The notes under the pieces: generated by a model
What the model saw: the letters and a program-made list of their open reading frames with translations, nothing else
What the model was told of the DNA's origin: nothing
Databases searched by the model: none
Program-made: the position numbers and the translations under genes
Shown: in pieces, positions 46,801-56,486 of the stretch
Layout of the letters: every line of letters starts with the position of its first letter
Numbering within the stretch: position 1 is the first letter of the stretch
Assembly: GCA_028826165.1 (NCBI GenBank)
Contig: JAPDFW010000057.1
Coordinates: 124,001-188,000 of the forward strand
Direction of reading: 5' to 3'
Length of the DNA: 64,000 bases
Source of the DNA: Anaeramoeba ignava
Taxonomy: Eukaryota; Metamonada; Anaeramoebidae

Positions 46801-48408
46801 TTAAAATTATATTTAAAATTAAATTTAAAATTAAATTTAAAAATTATAAATTTAAAATTAGATTTAAAATTAGATTTAGATTTAGAATGAAAATTAAAAA
46901 TAAAATCAAAAATAAAAATAACTTTTTTGTAAAACAAAAAGGGATGGAGTCCTGTTCATGTTGCTTGTTATAAAGGACATTACAAAATTCTTCGAAAATT
47001 TCTTGAACACCAAGAAGGATTGGATTTATTCTTTGATAAGGAAAAAGAAAATAAAAATAAAAATAAAAATAAAGTAGAAAAACCAAAAGCACCAAATAGC
47101 ATAACTCTTCTTCTTCAAAGCAAAAAACCATTGAGTCTTCGTAAATTTGCTCTTTTAGTAAAAGATCAATTATATCCTCGAAACAAAAATGAAAATGAAA
47201 ATCAAAATCAAAATCAAAATGAAAATCAAAATCAAAATCAAAATCAAAATCAAAATCAAAATCAAAATCAAAATCAAAATGAAAATCAAAATCAAAATCA
47301 AAATTTAATTAAAAGAGGATTTCTATATCAAAATTTAGGTCGAAATCGATATAATTATCAATATCAACTTCAAAAACAACAATATTTCCAAAATCTAAAT
47401 CAAAATCAAAATCAAAATCAAAATCAAAATCAAAATCAAAATCAAAATCAAAATCAAAATCAAAATCAAATTGAAAATCAAATTGAAAATCAAATTGAAA
47501 ATCAAAATCAAAATCAAAATCAAAATCAAATTGAAAATCAAAATCAAAATCAAAATCAAAATCAAAATCAAAATCAAATTGAAAATCAAAATCAAATTGA
47601 AAATCAAATTGAAATTGAAATTCAAAATCAAAATCAAAATGAAATTGAACTTCCCGAAATTTGGTTCCACAAAATAATTTTATGGCAAAATCAACAAAAT
47701 GTTTTTATTGCAAATTTTGCAGGAAGACAAATTCTTGTGAAAGATTTTTCAAATTCATCAACATTAACAGCATTAGAATCATTTCAAAACGAAAAAAACA
47801 TAATTGGCATCAAGCATCCAAACATAGTATCACTAATTGGATCATATGAAATATATCGATCTGAAGGAAATCACATGATTCACATTTTCCGAAATTGCAA
47901 AACAACACTTTTAATATATTTAGAAGAAAACGAATTGTCAATAAAAGAAAAAGGAGAAATAATTTTAAAAATATCGGAAGCAATTTCTTTTCTTCATCAA
48001 AAGGGAATTGTTCATCGAAATTTGAGCATGCAAAATATTTGGATTGGTGAAGATAATCAACCAAAAATAGCAAATTTTGATTTGAGTTCAAACGCAAAAA
48101 AATTTCGAAATTCGAGTTCTTCATTACAATTAATGGCTCCTGAAGTGTTGAATTTTCAACCTTATGATTTTCCTGCTGATATTTATTCTTTTGGTTTACT
48201 TGCTTTCCAAATTATTACTCAACAAATTATTCCTGAAAATGTTATGATGAGTTCTTTGCCTAAATTAAATATTTATGAAATTATTGATATTTCTAAAGAT
48301 ATTCCTTTTTATCAATTGATTATAGGTTGTATTGCTGAAAATCCTTTAGAGAGATTTTTGATTTCAGAAGCAATTGATAGAATTAAGTCTGAACTTGAAA
48401 ATTATTAA
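43863..48408 (+). CDS. Ankyrin-repeat pseudokinase
   Basis: Exons 43863-44380, 45604-46192 and 46942-48408 join in phase to 857 residues. The N-terminal half has degenerate ankyrin repeats (ACFHGHIDIVKILLPKIL, NNTLLHFSCANGKKEITEYL, GWSPVHVACYKGHYKILRKF). A Lys/Asn/Pro array (KNPKNPKN) and a long Gln-Asn tract follow. About residues 610-857 form a TKL-like kinase fold: candidate Lys in RQILVKDF, alpha-C Glu in FQNEKNI, HPNIVSLIGSY, MAPEVLNF, DIYSFGLLAFQIIT and ENPLERF. The catalytic loop reads HRNLSMQN instead of HRD..K..N, and the DFG motif reads NFD, so both catalytic aspartates are Asn; the glycine loop is also missing. Most likely an inactive scaffold. Confidence 0.82.
44385..45600. repeat. 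21-bp AT array in intron 1 of the ankyrin-pseudokinase gene
   Basis: About 1.2 kb of a unit near 21 bp (AATATTTAATAAATAATTTAA with TTGATTTAAT and TTGAATTAAT variants). It fills intron 1. Confidence 0.93.
46240..46905. repeat. Arrays in intron 2 of the ankyrin-pseudokinase gene
   Basis: An AACAAA hexamer run at about 46253-46385 is followed by a 12-bp array of AATTAGATTTAA, AATTATATTTAA and AATTAAATTTAA to about 46890. Both lie in intron 2 (46193-46941). Confidence 0.9.
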
Positions 48409-48950
48409 AATGAAATGAAAAATAAAATGAAATGAAATTTGATTAAAACATGAAATGAAATGAAATGAAAATGAAATGAAATGAAATGAAATGAAATGAA
48501 ATGAAATGAAATGAAATGAAAAATAAAATGAAATGAAATGAAATGAAAAATGAAATGAAATGAAAATGAAAAATAAAATGAAATGAAAATGAAATTTGAT
48601 TAAAACATGAAATGAAAAAGAAAATGAAATGAAATGAAAAATAAAATGAAATGAAAAAAAAATGAAATGAAAATGAAAAATAAAATGAAATGAAAATGAA
48701 ATTTGATTAAAACATGAAATGAAAAATAAAATAAAATGAAATGAAAAAGGAAATGAAAATGAAATTTGATTAAAACATGAAATGAAAAATAAAATAAAAT
48801 GAAATTTGATTAAAACATGAAATGAAAAATAAAAGAAAATAAAAGAAAATAAAATGAAATTTGATTAAAAATGGCACTTTTTTATTTTTCTTTTTTTTTT
48901 TTTGATTTGAAAAAAAAGAATCGAATCCAAAATTTCAAACTTCAATTTTA
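48409..48950. repeat. GAAAT pentamer array in a convergent spacer
   Basis: About 450 bp of GAAAT units with a higher-order unit containing AAATTTGATTAAAACATG repeated at least six times. It lies between two stop codons. No gene is seen. Confidence 0.9.
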
Positions 48951-51900
48951 TTATAATTCGTCTTTTTCTTGATCATTTTTTTTTGGTTTTTTTTTTAATC
49001 TTTTTTGATTTTTGTTTCTGTTTATCTTTTTCTTTTTTTGATTTGATTTTCCTTCAACATTTTCTAAATAAAATTCTGTAAGACTTTTAACTGTTAAATC
49101 TATCTTTTGATAAAGGATTGGATTTGATTTATCATTTTTTTTCAATAACCAAATTGCTGGAATTTGATGATTGATTTTTGAATCTAAAATGGTATTTCTT
49201 AATCCATCAATTTTAGCAACAATTAAATTTTCATTTTCTTGAATTTTTTGAGCAAATTCTTGCAAAATTTGATAAATGTGATCGAATTCTATTTTTAATT
49301 TTTAATTTTTAATTTTTAATTTTTAATTTTTAATATTTAATTTTTAATTTTCAATTTTTAATTTTTAATTTTTAATTTTTAATTTTTAATTTTTAATTTT
49401 TAATAAAAACCTTTTGATTCTGAGAAATTGTTCAAAGATGTATAAACAAAAAGAATGATATCCTTTTCATTAAGATTTATCATTTCATTCCAATTTGAAT
49501 AAACAACTTTTTTAATTGGTTCCTCATTTGATTCTAGAATTGGTTCTGATTTTGTTGTTGTTTCAAGATTTCCTTGAAAAAAACTGAAAAAATTTCAAAA
49601 AAAAAGAAAAGAAAGAAAGAAATCAATTTTTTTTTGGATTTTCTTCTTTTTCTTATTCTTGATTTTTTGTTGAATTTTTTTTTTAAAATGGATTAATTTA
49701 TTTTACTCGTTAATAAAAGAAGTAAGAGAATTGATTGAAAATTCAGAATCCATTCGATAAAATTCCAACTAAAAAATTATAATTAGAATTGAAAATAAAA
49801 AATTTTAACTTTTTTTTTTGTTGATAAATATAATCAAAAGTATTTCATTACTAAATTAGAACTAAAAATGGTAAAAGAAGGTAATTTTGAAATTTGAAAG
49901 AATTCAGTAAAGTAATTGAATTCTAAATGATCATTTTGGAGATAAAAAAATTTCATTTTTGATTGAAAAGATTTTGCTAATTTTTTTAAACTGCGAAAAA
50001 ATTCATCATTTTCATCTTGATCAAACACAAATATACCAAAAGGAAAACCACTATCTTTCATAGATGATATTTCTTTTTGAGAAAAAATATATAAAGATGG
50101 TTCTTGAATGGATTGAATAAACTTGAATATTAAAACATTTTTTTAAATTGATTTTTTTTTGGATTAATTTTTTTAAATTGATTTTTTTGAATTAAATTTT
50201 TTGAATTAAATTTTTTGAATTAAATTTTTTGAATTAAATTTTTTTGAATTAAATTTTTTGAATTAAATTTTTTTGAATTAAATTTTATTAAATTAAATTT
50301 TTGAATTGATTTTTTTGAATTAAATTTTTGAATTGATTTTTGAATTGGGATTTTTTTTGAATTAAATTTTTGAATTGATTTTTGGATTAAATTTTTGAAT
50401 TAAATTTTTGGATTGAAATTAACCTCAATTTTTAAATCAATTTTTGTATGCAAATTTCCCAAATTGATTTTTGAAGTATTTTCAAAATCAATTTTTCGAA
50501 AAACAATTGAAGGATTTTTGATCTAATTGAATATATGAATGAAATTTCAGAATTTTTGGATTAATTTTTAAATTGGAAAATTTTTGAATTAAAAGAATTA
50601 AATTTTTGAATTAAATTTTTGATTTGACTTTAAATTAATTTTTGATTCAAGATAATTCAAAGAATTAAATTTTTAAAAAAGAAATAATTTTTGAATTTAA
50701 ATTTGAATTTGATTTTGAATTTGATTTTGAATTTAATTTTCAATTTGATTTTGAATTTGATTTTGAATTTAATTTTCAATTTGATTTTGATTTTGAATTT
50801 GAATTTGATTTTGATTTTAATTTTGATTTTGATTTTGATTTTGATTTTGATTTTGATTTTGATTTTGATTTTGATTTTGATTTTGATTTTGTAATTTTAC
50901 TTTCTTCATCTGGTTCATTGTCAAATAAGAAAATTCCTGAAAATGTTAAGTTTTGTTGAAATTCAACCATTTCTTGAAAAGATTCAATACGATAAATAAG
51001 TGGAAAATCAACTCTATAAAACAATTTTTAATTTTTAATTTTTAATTTTTAATTTTTAATAAAAGTAAATTACTTTGTAAAATAAAAAACTAATTCAGAA
51101 ATATTAATTTGTTGTTCAAAATCTTGATAAAATTTGCCATTTTTATAGGTTTTAATTGTAGGAAAAGATTCAGTATAGTCGTCACAATAATAATCAAATT
51201 CATAACAATTAATAACACCAAATTTAACTTTTGATATATTTTGTAATAAATACGCAGCACGAAAGATTGTTTCCTGAAACTAATTTTATAAATAGTTTTA
51301 TATTTAATTTAATAATTAATTTTATAAATAATTTTATAAATAATTTTATAAATAATTTTATATTTAATTTTATAAATAATTTTATAAATAATTTTATTAA
51401 TAATTTTATAAATAATTTTATATATAATTTTATAAATAATTTTATAAATAATTTTATAAATAATTTTATAAATAATTTTATAAATAATTTTATAAATAAT
51501 TTTATAAATAATTTTATAAATAATTTTATAAATAATTTTATAAATAATTTTATAAATAGTTTTATATTTAATTTTATATTTAATTTTATAAATAATTTTA
51601 TATTTAATTTTATAAATAATTTTAATAAATAATTTTATAAATAATTTTATAAATAATTTAATAAATAATTTTATAAATAATTTTATAAATAATTTTATAA
51701 ATAATTTTATAAATAATTTTATAAATAATTTAATAAATAATTTTATAAAATAATTTTATAAATAATTTAATAAATAATTTTATAAATAATTTTTATATAT
51801 AATTTTATATATAATTTTATAAATAATTTTATAAATAATTATATAAATAATTTTATAAATATTTTATAAATAATTTTATAAATAATTTTATATTTAATTT

Positions 51901-52434
51901 TATATTTAATTTTATAAATAATTTTATAAATAATTTTATAAATAATATTGTAAATAATTTTATAAATAATTTTATAATTAATATTGTAAATAATTTTATA
52001 AATAATTTTATATTTAATATAATAATTAATTTTATATTTAATTTTTATATTTAATTTTATATTTAATATTGTAAATAATTTTATAAATAATTTTATAAAT
52101 AATTTTATATTTAATATTGTAAATTGGAATATCGAAAAATAAATAAATTGAAAATAAATAAAAATACTTTTTCAATATCCTTTTGATAAGGAGAGAAAAA
52201 AATAATTGAAGCAACTTCATAACTTTGGATAAACTTTTCTAAGTCTTCGCCTGTTAAAGCAATAATTGGTTGTGGTTTTGTTTGTTCATTTTGATTTTGA
52301 TTTTGATTTTGATTTTCATTTTGATTTTCATTTTCATTTTGATTTGTTTCTTTATTTGCATATTCTTGACAAAAAGAAAATTGAAGAAAGAAAATTAAAA
52401 AAATTAAAATTAAAATTAAAAAGAAATATTTCAT
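48951..52434 (-). CDS. PDI-like ER protein without CXXC motifs, ending KDEL
   Basis: Eight exons: 52434-52168, 51279 (or 51273)-51074, 51013-50901, 50522-50424, 50121-49852, 49768-49707, 49583-49411 and 49288-48951, about 508 residues. The N-terminus MKYFFLILILIFLIFFLQFS is a signal peptide, and the C-terminus is KDEL, the ER-retrieval signal. A first thioredoxin fold has FFSPYQKDIEK where PDI has the WCGHC site, then CDDYTESFPTIKTYKNG with the cis-Pro. A last thioredoxin fold has KKVVYSNWNEM and LFVYTSLNNFSESK, again without CXXC. b-type folds lie between (FIQSIQEPSLYIFSQKE). It is therefore a redox-inactive PDI relative, perhaps chaperone-like. The junction of exons 3 and 4 is out of phase by one base; all other junctions agree. 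Confidence 0.75.
49294..49405. repeat. AATTTTT heptamer array
   Basis: A short 7-bp array of TTTTTAA in the last intron of the PDI-like gene. Confidence 0.85.
50150..50415. repeat. AATTAAATTTTTTG array in intron 4 of the PDI-like gene
   Basis: A run of TTTTTTGAATTAAA units, about 14 bp, within the intron between exons 4 and 5. Confidence 0.8.
50690..50898. repeat. TTTTGA/TTTGAA array in intron 3 of the PDI-like gene
   Basis: A 6-bp array that begins immediately after the donor of exon 3 (50900), on the gene's minus strand. Confidence 0.85.
51280..52125. repeat. 12-bp array ATAAATAATTTT in intron 1 of the PDI-like gene
   Basis: About 840 bp of ATAAATAATTTT with ATATTTAATTTT variants. It is the same unit as in RRP7 intron 1. 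Confidence 0.95.
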
Positions 52435-52516
52435 TTGATTTTTAGATGAAAAAAAATGAAAAAAATTTTTATCATTTTTTTTTTCATTTTTTTTTATTTT
52501 TTTTTCCCTTTTGATA
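52435..52516. promoter_or_regulatory. 82-bp bidirectional promoter region
   Basis: Between the PDI-like (-) and Rab-like (+) starts. It contains ATGAAAAAAAATGAAAAAAA toward the minus gene and TTTTTTTCATTTTTTTT toward the plus gene, back to back. It is the shortest and clearest example of the paired element in the window. Confidence 0.5.
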
Positions 52517-54369
52517 ATGACTGATCTTTTATTTAAAATTATTATTTTTGGTTGGCAAACCGTTGGCAAAACATCTTTAATAAATCGATATGTTGTAAAT
52601 TTTCAATTAAAATCTCAAATTCTTTTGTTTTAAACAAAAAAAAATCCAAAAAAATTAAAATAAATATAAAAAATAAAATAAAAACGTTTTATAAAATCTT
52701 TTATTTATTTAGGATAATATTTTCGCTCATGAAGCAATTGAAACAATTGGTGTTGATTTTGTATTTTTCTTTTTAATTCTTTTCTAGTTTTTTTCCCTTT
52801 TTTTTCTTTATTAAAAAATGTATTTATTATTCATTCATTTATAAATTTAGAAAGATAAAACTTTGGCTGTTGAAGGAAAAACTGTTAAACTACAACTTGT
52901 AAGTTTAAACTATTTTTATTGGATTTGAAACTTCAATTTCGAATAAAAAACTGAAATAAACATTTTAAATGAAATTTAAATGAAATTTTAATATTGAATT
53001 TTATTTTAAATTTAATTTTGATTTTAATTTTAATTTTAATATTAATTTTAATTTTAATTTTAATTTTAATTTTAATTTTAATTTTTCTTTTTAATTTTAA
53101 GTTTTTAATTTTCTTTTTAAAAATTTTTATTATTTATTTAATTTTTAATTTTAAATTTAATTTGAAGGAAATAAATACAATTTTAATTTTAATTTTTTAT
53201 TTTTTTTTTAATTTTAAAAACTTAAAATTTTAAATTTTAATTTTAATTTTAATTTTAATTTTAATTTTAATTTTAATTTTTAATTTTAATTTTAATTTTA
53301 ATTTTAATTTTGAATTTAATTTTAATTTGAATTTTAATATTAATTTTAAATTTAATTTTAATTTTAAATTTGATTTTAATTTTAATTTTAATTTTAATTT
53401 TAATTTTAATTTTAATTTTAATTTTAATTTTAATTTTATAAATGAATTTTATAAAGTGGGATACAGCAGGCCAAAAAAAATATCAAATTCCTTTTACATC
53501 AACAATCTATAAGTAAAAGAAAAGAAAAGAAAAGAAAAGAAAAGAAAAGAAAAGAAATAAATTTTAATTTAATTTAATTTTAAATTTATCATTTTTTTAT
53601 GATATTAATTAATTAATATTCTTATTTATGAAAGAAATTCACATGCTTTTATTGTTGTATTTGATTTGACTTCATATGAATCTTTGGTTCAAGTTCAAGA
53701 ATTTCTTGATAAAATTGAACAATCAGTCGAAGGAAGATTGATTGTTATTGTAGGAAATAAATGTGATTTACCTCAAATTATTAATAATCCTGAAGAGGAA
53801 TTACTTGTAACTTTCAAAACAAAATTCAATTAATATTATAAATTTAATTTTAATTTTAATTTTAATTTTAATTTTAATATTAATTTTAATTTTAATTTTA
53901 ATTTTAATTTTAATTTTATAAATAATTTAAAATGAATTTTAATTTTATAAATAATTTAAAATGAATTTTAATTTTATAAATGAATTTTAATTTTATAAAT
54001 GAATTTTAATTTTATAAATGAATTTTAATTTTAATATTAATTTAAAATGAATTTTAATTTTAATTTTATAAATGAATTTTAATTTTATAAATTAATATTA
54101 ATTTTATAAATGAATTTTAATTTTAATTTTAATTTTATAAATGAATTTTAAAGAAATATACTCGAGGAAAAAAATATAAATTATTCTATACAAGTGCTAA
54201 AGATGGAACAAATGTAGATGAATTATTTCGATATATTGCAACAGAATTAACAAAAACTTCAGTTCCTACAAGAACAAGAGATGAACCACTTGCATTAACT
54301 TCAGATAGTGAAGATGACCAAGCTCAAAATAATCAACATGTTAAACCAAATCAATCAAAATGTTGCTAA
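52517..54369 (+). CDS. Rab-like small GTPase, complete
   Basis: Six exons (52517-52594, 52713-52760, 52851-52898, 53457-53512, 53635-53806, 54154-54369) join in phase to 205 residues. Motifs in order are the P-loop GWQTVGKT, switch I ETIGVDF, switch II WDTAGQKKYQ, base-specificity NKCD, TSAK, and a C-terminal Cys-Cys for geranylgeranylation. It is therefore a membrane-associated Rab-family GTPase. The P-loop's GWQ and the Lys-Lys after the catalytic Gln of switch II are unusual for mainstream Rabs, and the subfamily cannot be named. Exons 2 and 3 are only 48 nt each. An intron falls exactly before the Trp of WDTAG, as in the truncated Rab-like gene at 2422. Confidence 0.85.
52985..53450. repeat. 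TTTTAA arrays in intron 3 of the Rab-like gene
   Basis: Two stretches of TTTTAA hexamers (about 53010-53090 and 53228-53440) in the intron before the WDTAG exon. A 5-bp AAAAG run occupies the start of the next intron at 53516-53557. Confidence 0.9.
53825..54150. repeat. TTTTAA / ATAAATGAATTTTAA arrays in intron 5 of the Rab-like gene
   Basis: A TTTTAA hexamer array passes into ATAAATGAATTTTAATTTT units. It fills the last intron. Confidence 0.88.
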
Positions 54370-54749
54370 ATCTAAATTCTTCTCTTTATTTTCTTAAAAA
54401 AAAAAATCAAAACAAAATTATCTTTTATTTGCCTTTTTTACTTTTTTTCTTTTTTTCTTTTTTCGTTCCACTTTTTTTCCTTTCAATTAAAAATAATAAA
54501 TAAAAAATAATTACTAATTTTTAAATAATTTTTACTAATTTTTATTTTTAATTAAAAAAAAAAAAGAAAAAAAAATTTTTTTTAAGTTTTTTTTTTTTCA
54601 TTTTTTTCCATCATTTCCAATTTTAAATTAAAAAAAAAAATAAATAATAAACGGTAAAAGAGAAAATTAAAAATAAAATTAAAAAATAAAAATAAAATTA
54701 AATTAAAAATAAAAATAATAATTAAAATTATCAATAAAAATTATAAGAA

Positions 54750-54992
54750 ATGCAAAACGACGAAGGAAAACTTGTTGATAAGTATATCCCAAGAAAATGT
54801 TCAGCAACAAACAGAGTAATTACACCAAAAGATCATGCAGCGATTCAAATTAGTATTCCTGATGTTGGAAAGCAAGGAAAAATCAAACCAGGAGAAACTA
54901 CTTTTGTGATTTGTGGTTTCCTAAGAGATAGAGGTGAAAGTGATGCTGCTATGAATAGATTGGCAAAAGAAAATGGTTTCCTTAAACTCTAA
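54750..54992 (+). CDS. RPS21: 40S ribosomal protein eS21
   Basis: A single exon encodes 80 residues, the normal length of eS21. The sequence begins MQNDEGKLVDKYIPRKCSAT and continues with NRVITPKDHAAIQISIPDVG, then GFLRDRGESDAAMNRLA, ending ENGFLKL. It matches the family throughout. It is a structural protein of the small ribosomal subunit. The A-rich leader and intronless structure fit a highly expressed gene. A T-rich TTTTTTTTCATTTTTTTCC element lies at about 54590-54610. Confidence 0.95.
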   Translation: MQNDEGKLVDKYIPRKCSATNRVITPKDHAAIQISIPDVGKQGKIKPGETTFVICGFLRDRGESDAAMNRLAKENGFLKL

Positions 54993-55149
54993 ATTTAATT
55001 ATCTTCTTTCTAGATTCGTCCTTTCTTCCCCTTATTTTTACTTTTACTTTTACTTTGACTTTTACTTTTTTTTCTCTTTCTTCTTTCATTTCCAAAAAAT
55101 AATAAAAACTTACAATTTTAAAAAATTAAACTTAAACTTAAACTTAATA

Positions 55150-56092
55150 TTCAATTCAATTATTAAAATAATAATTTAATATTTTAGATTTAAATATTTT
55201 ATTATTTAAATATTTAACATATAAATATAAAAAATAAGAATAGATTTAATTTAATATTTAATTTATAAATTAATTTAAAAATATAATTTAATATTTAATT
55301 TTATTATTAAAATAATAATTTAATGTTTTAGATTTAAATATTTTATTATTTAAATATTTAACATATAAATATAAAAATTAAGAATAGGTTTAATTTAATA
55401 TTTAAAAATAAATTAATTTAAAAATATAATTTAATATTTAATTTTATGTTTAAAATATTAATTTAATGTTTTAGATTTAAATATTTTATTATTTAAATAT
55501 TTAACATAAAAATATAAAAAATAAGAATAGGTTTAATTTAATATTTAATTTATAAATTAATTTAAAAATATAATTTAATATTTAATTTTATGTTTAAAAT
55601 AATAATTTATTGTTTTAGATTTTTAAATTTAAATATTTTATTATTTAAATATTTAACAAAATAAATATAAAAATAATGAAAATAGATTTAATTTAATATT
55701 TAATTTATAAATTAATTTAAAAATATAATTTATTATTTAATTTTATGTTTAAAATAATAATTTAATGTTTTAGATTTAAATATTTTATTATTTAAATATT
55801 TAACATATAAATATAAAAAATAAGAATAGGTTTAATTTAATATTTAATTAATAAATTAATTTAAAAATATAATTTAATATTTAATTTTATGTTTAAAATA
55901 ATAATTTAATGTTTTAGATTTAAATATTTTATTATTTAAATATTTAACATAAAAATATAAAAATAAAAATAGATTTAATTTAATATTTAATTTATAAATT
56001 AATTTAAAAATATAATTTAATATTTAGTTTTATTATTAAAATAATAATTTATTGTTTTAGATTTAAATATTTTATTATTTAAAAATATTTTG
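55150..56092. repeat. Six-copy minisatellite of about 144 bp
   Basis: A unit of 143-155 bp recurs with its marker TTTAGATTTAAATATTTTAT near 55183, 55328, 55471, 55612, 55767, 55912 and 56056. Each copy also holds ATATAAATATAAAAAATAAG and AATTAATTTAAAAATATAAT. Unlike the intronic arrays, this long-unit repeat is intergenic, between eS21 and BTB-TLDc gene 2. The flanks (54993-55150 and 56093-56486) are AT-rich with no gene seen. Confidence 0.92.
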
Positions 56093-56486
56093 AAAATTGA
56101 TTTTTGAAATTAAAATTTTATCTTTTTGAATTAAATTGAATTAATATTAATTTAGAAATTTGTTTTAAAATTTAAATTTATTAATAATTTTAAATTCCAA
56201 AAAAAAAAATTAAATTAAAAATTAAATTAAAATAATTTTCTTTTTTTTTTAATAAAAAAAATTAATAAAAAAAATAATAATTTATTAATAAAATAATTTA
56301 AAATAATAAATTAAAAAGAAAATTAAATTAATTATTAATTTAAATTTATTCTTATTTTTTATATTTTTATTTATTTTCAAAATCCAATTTTTTTATTTAA
56401 ATTTTTTATTTAAATTTTTTTTTCATTTTTTTCCTTTTTTTTAAAACAAAAAACAAAAACAACAAACAAAAAAACAAAAAAGCAAA

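Noticed and set aside
47660-48408. Active TKL protein kinase
   Set aside because: HRN and NFD replace HRD and DFG, and the glycine loop is missing.
55150-56092. CRISPR-like array
   Set aside because: Copies are directly tandem with no unique spacers, and the genome is eukaryotic.
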